Positions 42,069 to 49,939 of a stretch of 51,246 bases of DNA are shown here, piece by piece. The DNA comes from CAYWWY01 sp964462525. GTDB taxonomy: Bacteria > Thermotogota > Thermotogae > MWEM01. How positions within the stretch are numbered: position 1 is the first letter of the stretch; every line of letters starts with the position of its first letter. The stretch covers positions 1 through 51,246 of the forward strand of contig CAYWWY010000012.1 in NCBI GenBank assembly GCA_964462525.1. Reading direction: 5' to 3'. The notes below the pieces were generated by a model. The model searched no databases and was not told where the DNA came from. It saw only the letters and a list, made by a program, of their open reading frames with translations. The position numbers and the translations under genes are program-made.

Positions 42069-43480
42069 CCGAGGGGATATACCCCTGTCATTTCTTCCGA
42101 ATTTTCCAGTAGAACGGTATCTACACCGATTTTTGCGAAGTACTTCTCGAGAAGGAACTTTCGGGCCACTTCTCCAAACAGGGCCAAACTAAGCAGGTCT
42201 TCATCGTTGGATGCGATGTGTCCGGCTTGTTTGATCAGTGTGGGCAGTTCATCTCCAATCATGTCCGCAGGCCGACAATCAATGGGTTGTTCATCACCCA
42301 AGATCATTGCTTGCAGCTGTGGATCAATCGGCGCAGGAGGCCTTCCATACAAACCCTTGCAGTATGCTTTCACTTCGCGCGTAATCATACGGTATCTGCC
42401 TTGCAAAACGTTGAAGACTGCCTGAACGCCCACAATCTGGCTGGTCGGTGTGACTAAAGGCGGGTATCCCAAGTCTTTTCGGACTCGGGGGATTTCCGCC
42501 AATACATCGTGGTATTTATCCATGGCTTTCTGATTTTTCAGCTGATGGATCAGGTTGGAGAGCATCCCTCCCGGAACCTGAGCCGATAAGACCCGGAGAT
42601 CGATTTGGCTCCCACCCGAGTCTTCGGCTGCATGACTTTTGCGAACCTTTTCGAAGTAATCCGATATGGGGATAAATAATTCCGAATTCAATCGAAGTTT
42701 TACCCCGGGGTATTCCAGAAAAGAATAGTATAGCGGTTCGACAGGAGGCTGTGAAGTCCCTCCAGCAAGCGAAGCGCAGGCTGTATCAAAGAGATCCGCT
42801 CCCGCTTCGAACGCTGCGAGATATGCAATGGACGCAGTCCCCACCGTGGAGTGGGTATGCATTTCCACGGGAATGGAGAAAGTCTTTTTGATATGGCCGA
42901 CCAACTGATGGGCATGGGCCGGCGTAAGGAGCCCTGCCATGTCTTTGATGCAGATTGAGTCTACTTGACGGTCCATAAGTCGCGCGACCAAGTCGTGGTA
43001 GTATTCGGGGGTATGAATGGGACTGGTCGTGTAAGAAATCGCCACTTGGGCATGTCCGCCATATTGTTTGGTGTATTCGATCGATTTTTCTATGTTTCGC
43101 ACATCATTCAGGGCATCAAAGATTCGGATGACATGAATTCCATTTTTGAGGGCTGTTCGTATGAAGAGCTCCAACACGTCGTCTCCGTAATGGCGATAGC
43201 CCAGAATATTTTGGCCCCGAAGCAGCATTTGCAGTTTTGTCTCGCGTACGCGATCCGAAATGATCCGGAGACGTTCCCAGGGGTCTTCGTTTAAAAACCG
43301 CAAACAGGCATCGAAGGTTGCGCCACCCCACATCTCCAGGGCATGGTACCCAACGCGATCCAATTCCTCCAAAATGGGCACCATTTCTTCTGTTCGCATC
43401 CGAGTAGCGAAAAGAGATTGATGGGCATCCCTTAAGGAGGTATCCACAAAATCGACGATCCGCTCCGGATGTTCGCTCAT
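42065..43480 (-). CDS. oadA: Oxaloacetate decarboxylase alpha / pyruvate carboxylase subunit B-type carboxyltransferase
   Basis: A 471-residue carboxyltransferase: FVDTSLRDAHQSLFATRM at the N-terminus, EMWGGATFDACLRFL near 49, RGQNILGY near 88, the metal and Lys region SICIKDMAGLLTP near 174 and EMHTHSTVGTA near 204. A PYC_OADA domain follows (about 280-470). The biotinyl domain often fused at the C-terminus is absent, so biotin must sit on a separate protein. It transfers carboxyl groups between biotin and pyruvate/oxaloacetate (or a similar acid). No beta or gamma Na+ pump subunits are nearby. Confidence 0.88.
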   Translation of the reverse strand: MSEHPERIVDFVDTSLRDAHQSLFATRMRTEEMVPILEELDRVGYHALEMWGGATFDACLRFLNEDPWERLRIISDRVRETKLQMLLRGQNILGYRHYGDDVLELFIRTALKNGIHVIRIFDALNDVRNIEKSIEYTKQYGGHAQVAISYTTSPIHTPEYYHDLVARLMDRQVDSICIKDMAGLLTPAHAHQLVGHIKKTFSIPVEMHTHSTVGTASIAYLAAFEAGADLFDTACASLAGGTSQPPVEPLYYSFLEYPGVKLRLNSELFIPISDYFEKVRKSHAAEDSGGSQIDLRVLSAQVPGGMLSNLIHQLKNQKAMDKYHDVLAEIPRVRKDLGYPPLVTPTSQIVGVQAVFNVLQGRYRMITREVKAYCKGLYGRPPAPIDPQLQAMILGDEQPIDCRPADMIGDELPTLIKQAGHIASNDEDLLSLALFGEVARKFLLEKYFAKIGVDTVLLENSEEMTGVYPLG

Positions 43481-43501
43481 GGTATCATCCTTTCTGTCGG
43501 G

Positions 43502-43774
43502 TCAATATTCCACGTGAAACGAGTTCCATTGGTTCGTTGGCGTGCGTGGTTCCGTTTCAATTTCCCTGACGCGCGCAGATGGAGGACCGGTTTGGAGCAG
43601 TCGTTTCATCTGATCGCACGCATCTTCTGGACCTTCTAGATAGACTTCCACGCTCATATCGGGCTGATTTTTCACATACCCGGTCAATCCCAGCCGTGTT
43701 GCCTGTTGGACAACATAGTACCGAAATCCTACGCCCTGCACTATTCCCTTGACGATATGACGAACGGCTTTCAT
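43502..43774 (-). CDS. acyP: Acylphosphatase
   Basis: A 90-residue enzyme hydrolysing the carboxyl-phosphate bond of acyl phosphates, including carbamoyl phosphate in vitro for the family. GIVQGVGFRYYV (catalytic Arg) at residues 10-21 and GLTGYVKNQPD (catalytic Asn) near 29-39 are complete. ATG 43774 overlaps the stop of the regulator gene by ATGA. Its place in a carbamate kinase operon is suggestive. Confidence 0.93.
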   Translation of the reverse strand: MKAVRHIVKGIVQGVGFRYYVVQQATRLGLTGYVKNQPDMSVEVYLEGPEDACDQMKRLLQTGPPSARVREIETEPRTPTNQWNSFHVEY

Positions 43775-44991
43775 TCAACCTCTTTGATTTTCTTGCATAG
43801 GGATTTGTATGAAATTCCCAGTATAGAAGCTGCCTTCTTTCTATTCTTGTCAGTCGTGATCATGGCTTTTTCGACCAAGATCCGTTCTACATTCTCCCGT
43901 AGTTGGCATAAAAAGGGATTGAGTTTGGGGATCTGGTTGGCGTATTGGACGCCTTCCATTTGGTCGATGAGTTGCTGAATTGCTTCAATAGGCCCGTTCA
44001 TAATAATTTTGTGCGCAAAGTCCAACAGTTCCTGTTCGTTACCGGACCAAGGGAACTCTTTGACCATTTGCCATAGGCTCTCTTCCGGAAGAGAAATGTG
44101 TTTATTCAGCTTCTGGCTGAGGTCATTGACCAGTTTATTGAGAATGTAGGGGATATCTTCTTTGCGTTGCCGGATCGAAGGGATATCGATTACGTCCACC
44201 ATACCGGATAAGAATCGAAGATCGGACTCGTCATCGTTCGTCGCTTTTTCCGCGCCCAGAAGCACTGGGTAATGGCCGGATATCTGGTATGCCCCGATCG
44301 GTTTGTTTCGATTGGTAAGCAGTGTGTACAGAAGCGAAAGATCCTCTCGGTTCAGAACATGCATATCATCCAAAAAGAGCCCTTGCAAAGGTTTGGAGAA
44401 GACACCGGGTGAGAAGGAGTCTCCAAAAAGGGTCAGATGCAGTTGGTTTCTGGGAATTAGTCCCATTCGAAGGGGTTTGATGACACAATCGGGAATTAGG
44501 TATTGGGCATAGATAAAGCGGTCAATGCCGGGTTCAGAAACGAGCAAAACCGGATATGGAGACCATTCTCGGTGCTTAAGGGAATGGAGAAACGCGTGCA
44601 TAGAAGGACCATGGAAAAAGGGGTGATCCGAGAAATGAGCTTGTTGGTAAAACTGCCTATACTCCATCGACTGCGAGATCCACTGAATCAAAGAAACACA
44701 GTTATTAACGAGGGTGTGATGGTTTTCGTAGATAAAGACCTTGGAATCGTGAATCGATGGAGATGCTTTGGATATGGGCAAGAAAAAGATCTGCGCAAAG
44801 GGAAAAGAGACTTTGGTTTTTTCCAATTCAAGGGAACCATCGAAAAATCTGTCGGAAAGGACAACCATATCCCATGCTTCTTGAGGGATGCCATCCGTGC
44901 CATCAAATCCGAAAAATACTTTCTTTCGGAATTGTATGGTGATTTCCTCAAATACCGATTGCAAATGTTGATCGACAAAGACCTTTAGCAC
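43771..44991 (-). CDS. Degenerate NtrC-like regulator with Fis-type HTH
   Basis: 406 residues. The last 40 (VEKAMITTDKNRKKAASILG then ISYKSLCKKIKEV) are a Fis/HTH_8 DNA-binding domain. Residues about 125-330 follow the sigma-54 activator AAA+ domain: GPSMHAFLHSL at 128, a P-loop position reading SEPGIDRF (152-159; no GxGK), GLFLDDMHVL (Walker B, 204-213), PSIRQRKEDIPYIL (271-284) and FPWSGNEQELLDFA (313-326). The GAFTGA loop is replaced by a short SFSPGVF. So it should not hydrolyse ATP or contact sigma-54. The N-terminal 120 residues may be a receiver-like Rossmann fold. Start GTG 44991 follows AGGAGG. Confidence 0.75.
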   Translation of the reverse strand: MLKVFVDQHLQSVFEEITIQFRKKVFFGFDGTDGIPQEAWDMVVLSDRFFDGSLELEKTKVSFPFAQIFFLPISKASPSIHDSKVFIYENHHTLVNNCVSLIQWISQSMEYRQFYQQAHFSDHPFFHGPSMHAFLHSLKHREWSPYPVLLVSEPGIDRFIYAQYLIPDCVIKPLRMGLIPRNQLHLTLFGDSFSPGVFSKPLQGLFLDDMHVLNREDLSLLYTLLTNRNKPIGAYQISGHYPVLLGAEKATNDDESDLRFLSGMVDVIDIPSIRQRKEDIPYILNKLVNDLSQKLNKHISLPEESLWQMVKEFPWSGNEQELLDFAHKIIMNGPIEAIQQLIDQMEGVQYANQIPKLNPFLCQLRENVERILVEKAMITTDKNRKKAASILGISYKSLCKKIKEVE

Positions 44992-45953
44992 GAATCCTCC
45001 TTTGGTGAACCCGAGATGATCCGGGTGCCCGTTTTTGCTTGCAACAGTTCTTCCAGTTTTTCGATCGATGTGATGAGGCAGTCTTTTCCTGTTCGGGAGA
45101 CAAAGGACACAGCAGCTTGGATTTTGGGGCCCATGCTCCCTTTGGGGAACTCGCCTTCGCTAAGATATCGGTTTGCTTCTGATACTGTGAGGGTGTCCAA
45201 CTCTTTTTGGTCCGGTTTTCCAAACCGGAGAGATACCTTGTCAACTCCCGTAAGGATGATCAACTCGTCCGCTTCGATTTCTTCGGCCAAAAGGGCGGAG
45301 GCCCTGTCTTTATCGATGACGGCTTCAACTCCATGCAACAGATTGTCGCTGTCTTTCCGTACGGGGATTCCCCCGCCGCCGGCTGCAATGACGATCACGT
45401 CTGCTTCGAGCAGGTGCTTGATGGCCTCTTTCTCAACAATATCCAACGGTTGGGGGGAGGGCACAACTCTGCGGTATCCGCGTCCCGCATCTTCGACCAT
45501 CTCCCATCCCATAGTCCGAGTTAGTTCTTTGGATTCTTCTTCCGTGTAAAAGGGACCGACCGGTTTTGTGGGGTGCGAAAAGGCAGGATCGTGTTCATCA
45601 ACGACGATTTGAGTCACCACAGGACAGATCGGACGTGGATGGCCAATCCTCTCGAGGTGGTTGCGCAATGACTGGGCAATCATATATCCCAAGCTCCCTT
45701 GGGTCTGCGCATCATTAATATCGATCGGAAATGGAGGGATCTTCTCTTTGGCCAATTCTTGTTGGATTAGAATATTCCCCACCTGGGGTCCATTTCCGTG
45801 GGTGATGACCACATCGTAGGATTCTTGCAGCATCTGCGCCAAAAAAGGGATGCTATGGTCCAAATTGCGGAACATGTTCTCGGAAGTTGCTTTTTCTCCG
45901 GGTTTGTTTAGGGCATTACCCCCAATTGCGACTACAGCCAGCTTTTTTTGCAT
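44985..45953 (-). CDS. arcC: Carbamate kinase
   Basis: A 322-residue amino acid kinase-family enzyme making ATP and carbamate from carbamoyl phosphate and ADP. VVAIGGNALNKPGEKAT at the N-terminus, VVITHGNGPQVGNILIQQ near 48, AAGGGGIPVRKD near 202 and FPKGSMGPKIQAAVSFV near 269 are diagnostic. No arginine deiminase or ornithine carbamoyltransferase gene is adjacent, so the source of carbamoyl phosphate is not shown. It overlaps the regulator gene by 7 bases. GGAGGAA lies about 10 bases upstream of ATG 45953. Confidence 0.95.
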   Translation of the reverse strand: MQKKLAVVAIGGNALNKPGEKATSENMFRNLDHSIPFLAQMLQESYDVVITHGNGPQVGNILIQQELAKEKIPPFPIDINDAQTQGSLGYMIAQSLRNHLERIGHPRPICPVVTQIVVDEHDPAFSHPTKPVGPFYTEEESKELTRTMGWEMVEDAGRGYRRVVPSPQPLDIVEKEAIKHLLEADVIVIAAGGGGIPVRKDSDNLLHGVEAVIDKDRASALLAEEIEADELIILTGVDKVSLRFGKPDQKELDTLTVSEANRYLSEGEFPKGSMGPKIQAAVSFVSRTGKDCLITSIEKLEELLQAKTGTRIISGSPKEDSC

Positions 45954-45996
45954 GGTTATGGGTTCCTCCTAGTTGTGTGAGTGATCATGTAACGGG

Positions 45997-46428
45997 TTAA
46001 AGCCGTTTCAGCAAATCTTTCATGTGTCTTTTTTCTTCATCGATGATGGATTGCAATGCTTCTTTTTGTGGGAAGAATACTTGGAGATCGTTATAAAAGA
46101 GAATGCTGTCTTTTTCTACTTCGATCGCCTTTTGGACGGCTTCATTCATGTTGTGGGGAAGCTGCGCCTTTAGTTTGGGAAAGATAGAGGTTTGCGCGAA
46201 CGCCATCAGATAACCCGCGTTTTCGTCATCCACCCATTGTCCTTGGCTGGGTTTTGGCAAGTTCTTAAAGAGGTCCTGAAAGATTTCCATGTGTTTTTTT
46301 TCCTGGTTCGCCATTTCTTGAAAGAAAGCAGCCGTTTCACCGGAAGAACGTTCTGCAAGGCGGCTGTAGTTTTCATAGCCGGTTGACTCGATTTTCAGCG
46401 CCACATTCAATAGGTCCTGCAATTCCAT
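45997..46428 (-). CDS. Ferritin-like (rubrerythrin-type) di-iron protein
   Basis: A 143-residue four-helix protein. Glutamates and histidines fall in the rubrerythrin pattern: KIESTGYENY near 12, MANQEKKHMEIF near 40, VEKDSILFYND near 105 and IDEEKRHMKDLL near 130, giving two ExxH motifs. The C-terminal rubredoxin domain of classical rubrerythrin is absent. The family reduces peroxide or stores iron in anaerobes. ATG 46428 is preferred over ATG 46434 since AGGAGG then has good spacing. It precedes arcC by 43 bases and may share its transcript. Confidence 0.85.
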   Translation of the reverse strand: MELQDLLNVALKIESTGYENYSRLAERSSGETAAFFQEMANQEKKHMEIFQDLFKNLPKPSQGQWVDDENAGYLMAFAQTSIFPKLKAQLPHNMNEAVQKAIEVEKDSILFYNDLQVFFPQKEALQSIIDEEKRHMKDLLKRL

Positions 46429-46480
46429 ATCCATACCTCCTGCTTATGATTTCGATTGGTTGGGGATGAACCCCTGTGCT

Positions 46481-46489
46481 ATTATATCA
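46481..46489 (-). promoter_or_regulatory. Extended -10 promoter for the ferritin-like/arcC operon
   Basis: Minus strand TGATATAAT, 52 bases before ATG 46428, identical to the two elements at the pit/pullulanase divergence. No clear -35. Confidence 0.55.
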
Positions 46490-46578
46490 AAAATCCCAAC
46501 GATTCTTGTTGATTCGGGTTTTGTGTGGGCCTTCTGAGATTACGGATAAAAATACAATAAGCGGCCCCAAAAGAAGGT

Positions 46579-48273
46579 TCAATCGGAAATGACAAAACGG
46601 TCGCGTCCTGCTTTTTTGGCTCGGTATAACGCTTTGTCGGCTTGAGAAAGTAGTTTGTCGACCGATGTGTCGCCAGTTCCAAAAGTGATTCCGATGCTTA
46701 CCGTGATCGGAATGGATTTGGTTCCGATCTGAAATGGCTGATTTCGAACGCATTCCCAAATCCTTTGATAAAGAGTATTGCTCGGACTCGATTCCCAGGA
46801 AGGGGCAACAATCAGAAATTCGTCACCGCCCATTCGACCCAACAGATCGTACTTTCTGAGATTGGTTCGGACCCGTTGCGTGAACTGTCTGAGCACATCA
46901 TCGCCCGTGCCGTGGCCAAAGGTGTCATTGACCTGTTTGAACCGATCCAGATCGATCATGGCCACGCTGATCAGCGTTTGATCTCGATTGGCCCGGGCTA
47001 ATTCTTTCTCGAGGGAATCAATGATTGCGCGCCGATTCAAGATTCCGGTCAAAGAGTCATGCATCGCTTCGTGAGTCAGTTGAGCTTCAATCTTTTTCCG
47101 CTGGGTGATGTTGGTTGCAATCTCCATCCGAACCATTTGACCATTGGGCCAGCGGATGGCCGCATCGCGACATTCATACCATTCTCCGCTCTTGGTGTTT
47201 TGAAACTCCCATTTATATACGCCAGTAGGACTGCCGTCTTCATTGAGGAGTTTGTCATTGGTGCAGAATGAGCATGGCCCTTCTTGATTCTTTTGGAGGA
47301 CTTTCCAGCATTTTTTTCCGATGATGCCTTTGTCCCATACATTGAGCCCATATTCATTGACAAAGAGCAGATCGTAGGTGTTCATGTCCGCGATGTAAAT
47401 GAAGGCTTCTATGCTATTCAGGACGGTCAACAACCGTTCATTCAGTTCTCGAATCAATCGATTTGCAGTGACTCGCTCGGTGATATCCCTACTGATTCCA
47501 ATGACTCCGATGATTTTTCCTTTGGGATCCCGGAAGGGTGTTTTTAGAACTTCAAGGAGCACTCGACTTCCATCCGGATAGGAGATCCATTCTTCGAATC
47601 GCAAGGGTTTTCCGGTTTTCATCGTCAATTGGTCCTTTTTCCAAAACGAGTCGGCTTCTTCTTTGGGAGAAAGATCATAGTCGGTCTTCCCGATCACATG
47701 CTCTCTGGGCAACCCGATGTACCGGGTAAATTCCGTATTGCAGTTTAGATACACTCCCCGAGAATCTTTCAGGAAGATGATATCGGGGATGGTGTCCATG
47801 AGTGAAGCGATCAGAGAGGCTTGTTGTTGGGAGAATTCCTCCGCCTGTCGTTGTTCGGTGATGTCTATGATCACGCCATCCAGTGCTCGAAAGGGGTCTT
47901 CCGGGAGTTGCACCGCTTGGGCCTTCTCGTGGACCCATCGAATAGCGCCATCGCGGAAGAATATGCGGTATTCCAATTCATACAGCTGGTTTGACTGAAT
48001 CGCTTTTTGAATGGTCTTCCAAACCCGCTGCTGATCATCCGGATGGATTATGCTTGCAAATGATCGATCTCGATTGTTGATAAAAGATGCCGCCGGAAAC
48101 CCAGTCAGTTTTTCCACTTCATCGCTGATGAACATCATGGTCCAATGCTCGTCAACTCTGCACCGAAAAACGGTTCCAGGAATATTTTGGATCATGCGAT
48201 CGAGCAGCTCTTCTGTCTGAGTGAGCTTTTCTTTGAATCCAGACTGGATTCGGGCTTGTTCCGAATCTGGCAT
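46579..48273 (-). CDS. PAS-PAS-PAS-GGDEF diguanylate cyclase
   Basis: 564 residues, no membrane helix, so a cytosolic sensor. PAS 1 (about 22-145, ending GVIIDITEQRQAE), PAS 2 (about 150-270, ending GVIGISRDITERV), PAS 3 (about 278-395, with GPCSFCTND, a CxxC that might bind metal or sense redox, ending ATNITQRKKIE), then GGDEF (about 400-564). MGGDEF is intact near 492, and RKYD five residues upstream is a product-inhibition I-site, so it should make c-di-GMP with feedback. ATG 48273 follows GGGAGG. Confidence 0.93.
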   Translation of the reverse strand: MPDSEQARIQSGFKEKLTQTEELLDRMIQNIPGTVFRCRVDEHWTMMFISDEVEKLTGFPAASFINNRDRSFASIIHPDDQQRVWKTIQKAIQSNQLYELEYRIFFRDGAIRWVHEKAQAVQLPEDPFRALDGVIIDITEQRQAEEFSQQQASLIASLMDTIPDIIFLKDSRGVYLNCNTEFTRYIGLPREHVIGKTDYDLSPKEEADSFWKKDQLTMKTGKPLRFEEWISYPDGSRVLLEVLKTPFRDPKGKIIGVIGISRDITERVTANRLIRELNERLLTVLNSIEAFIYIADMNTYDLLFVNEYGLNVWDKGIIGKKCWKVLQKNQEGPCSFCTNDKLLNEDGSPTGVYKWEFQNTKSGEWYECRDAAIRWPNGQMVRMEIATNITQRKKIEAQLTHEAMHDSLTGILNRRAIIDSLEKELARANRDQTLISVAMIDLDRFKQVNDTFGHGTGDDVLRQFTQRVRTNLRKYDLLGRMGGDEFLIVAPSWESSPSNTLYQRIWECVRNQPFQIGTKSIPITVSIGITFGTGDTSVDKLLSQADKALYRAKKAGRDRFVISD

Positions 48274-48308
48274 CCATTTGCCTCCCTTGCGTTTTGCGAA
48301 TATGTGTA

Positions 48309-48345
48309 ATTATACCATACAAAGTCCGTTCAAGAATGGTATAAT
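48309..48345. promoter_or_regulatory. Divergent extended -10 promoters in a perfect inverted repeat
   Basis: ATTATACCAT (48309-48318) and ATGGTATAAT (48336-48345) are exact complements 17 bases apart. Each arm is a TGGTATAAT extended -10: the left one reads leftward to the diguanylate cyclase (36 bases before its ATG), the right one rightward to the M24-like operon (63 bases before its ATG). The two polymerase footprints would overlap, so the promoters may exclude each other. Confidence 0.7.
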
Positions 48346-48407
48346 AGGATCGTCCAACAATTCCGAACAGAAAATGGGAAGAAGGATGCGATTGAGGAGG
48401 TCTATGG

Positions 48408-49511
48408 ATGAAGGCTGCATTTTGGGAAAAGGTGGGGCGGATTCGCGAAATCCTTCGCCAGCAAGAATCAGCGGGATTCTTGATCCGGCGGTGCGATAAT
48501 TTTGCTTGGTTAACTTTCGGGGCGCGGAGTTACATTACACTGAATTCTGTCGAAGGTGTCGCGGGAATCCTTATTACAGAGGATTGCGTTGAAGTCCATA
48601 CAGACAATATCGAAATGAGACGGATTCAGGAGGTGGAGATCCCTCCAGAGCTTTGGGAATGCTTTTGTTGGAAAGAGCGGAACTGGTGGGAAGGAGATTT
48701 ATGGCGAACTTTCAAGAAAAACGGAGCCCACATTCTTTCGGATACCGAACAACCGGAAACAGAAAAGTCCAGTTGTCTCGATGGCTTGCGGATGAAGTTA
48801 TGCGATATAGAAATGGATGAATACCGGGATTTGGGAAGGATCTGTGATCAGACGCTGACAGATGTTGTCCGATCGATTCATCCGGAATGGAAGGAAACAG
48901 AAGCGCAGGGATTGATCGCAAAGGCTTTGATTGAACGAGGGCTTGATCCGATTTTGGTTCTTGTTTTTGGCGAAGAGAGCGCTCTGCGATATCGGCATAA
49001 TCTGCCGAGAAACAGTGAGATGGGCAGGAATTTCTTTTTCAGCATTTGTGCCCGCAAAAAGGGTCTGGTTGTATCCGCAACCCGAAGCGCCCGATTTGGA
49101 ATGGATGATGATATCAAGGATCAGCACAACCAAAATGCATGGATCGATGCGGTTGCGATTGCCCATTCTCGGCCTGGGATCCGTTTGAACGAGGTCTTCG
49201 GGCGAATCCAAAAGGCATACGAAAAAGCGGGATATCCGGGAGAGTGGAACCGACATCATCAGGGGGGGATCGCGGGCTATAACGCAAGAGAACAGATCGC
49301 GTCGCCTTCCTCTGACGGAATTCTGCAGTCGGGATACGCTGTAGCGTGGAATCCGACCATCACAGGAACCAAGTCTGAAGATACCGTCTTGATTCGAGAT
49401 GAGCGGAATGAGATCGTCTCCTTTCCCCAAGACAGCCAATGGCCTTGTCTCTCCTTTGAGTTGAATGGTATGGTTGTTCGAAGACCAGACATGATGATTC
49501 TTAGAAGGTGA
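48408..49511 (+). CDS. M24-fold protein lacking metal ligands
   Basis: A 367-residue protein with a creatinase-like N-domain (FWEKVGRIREILRQQ, FLIRRCDNFAWLTFGARSYI) and a C-terminal pita-bread domain (SICARKKGLVVSATRSARFG, GYPGEWNRHHQGGIAGY near 280, YAVAWNPTITGTKSEDT near 311). In active M24 enzymes two Asp ligands lie in xVDxG and DxTRT motifs; here neither is present and the EPG Glu is replaced by NPT. The HHQGGxxGY motif is shared with a known but unassigned M24 subgroup. It may bind a substrate without peptidase action. GAGGAGG precedes ATG 48408. Confidence 0.8.
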   Translation: MKAAFWEKVGRIREILRQQESAGFLIRRCDNFAWLTFGARSYITLNSVEGVAGILITEDCVEVHTDNIEMRRIQEVEIPPELWECFCWKERNWWEGDLWRTFKKNGAHILSDTEQPETEKSSCLDGLRMKLCDIEMDEYRDLGRICDQTLTDVVRSIHPEWKETEAQGLIAKALIERGLDPILVLVFGEESALRYRHNLPRNSEMGRNFFFSICARKKGLVVSATRSARFGMDDDIKDQHNQNAWIDAVAIAHSRPGIRLNEVFGRIQKAYEKAGYPGEWNRHHQGGIAGYNAREQIASPSSDGILQSGYAVAWNPTITGTKSEDTVLIRDERNEIVSFPQDSQWPCLSFELNGMVVRRPDMMILRR

Positions 49512-49516
49512 TGCCG

Positions 49517-49939
49517 ATGATTCGTACCCAGATGATCCAAATTCGCACAAAAGGGTATTCCGATATCGTGAATCTCACCCCTTCTATACAGCAGGTCCTG
49601 GACGATAATCCATGTAGCGAAGGGTTGGTTCAGATCTTTGCAGTCGGGTCAACGGCATCCATTACCACCATGGAGTTTGAACCGGCTTTGGTGCAAGATT
49701 TGAAAGATATACTGGAGGCGTTGATTCCTTCTGATGCCATTTCCCGCCATAGCCAGACTTGGGGCGACGATAATGGGTTTTCTCATCTGCGAGCGACCCT
49801 GATGGGTCCCGCGCTCACAGTCCCGATTATCGATGGTAAGATGGCCTTAGGCACTTGGCAGCAAGTTGTGCTCATCGATCATGATAATCGGGAGCGAGAG
49901 CGAGTCATTATTGTTCAGATTATGGGAGAACAGGGATGA
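49517..49939 (+). CDS. yjbQ: YjbQ (UPF0047) family protein
   Basis: A 140-residue protein. AVGSTASITTMEFEP near 43 and the NGFSHLRATLMGPALTVPI stretch near 86 with GTWQQVVLIDHDNRERER near 112 are the YjbQ signatures, with the conserved His. Some members have been reported to have weak thiamin phosphate synthase activity; the true role is unclear. ATG 49517 is chosen as AGAAGG lies 8 bases upstream; GTG 49508 and ATG 49511 are alternatives overlapping the previous stop. It overlaps the kinase gene by ATGA. Confidence 0.88.
   Translation: MIRTQMIQIRTKGYSDIVNLTPSIQQVLDDNPCSEGLVQIFAVGSTASITTMEFEPALVQDLKDILEALIPSDAISRHSQTWGDDNGFSHLRATLMGPALTVPIIDGKMALGTWQQVVLIDHDNRERERVIIVQIMGEQG

Noticed and set aside
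43502..45953. Arginine deiminase operon
   Set aside because: Carbamate kinase is present, but neither arginine deiminase, ornithine carbamoyltransferase nor an arginine/ornithine antiporter is found beside it.
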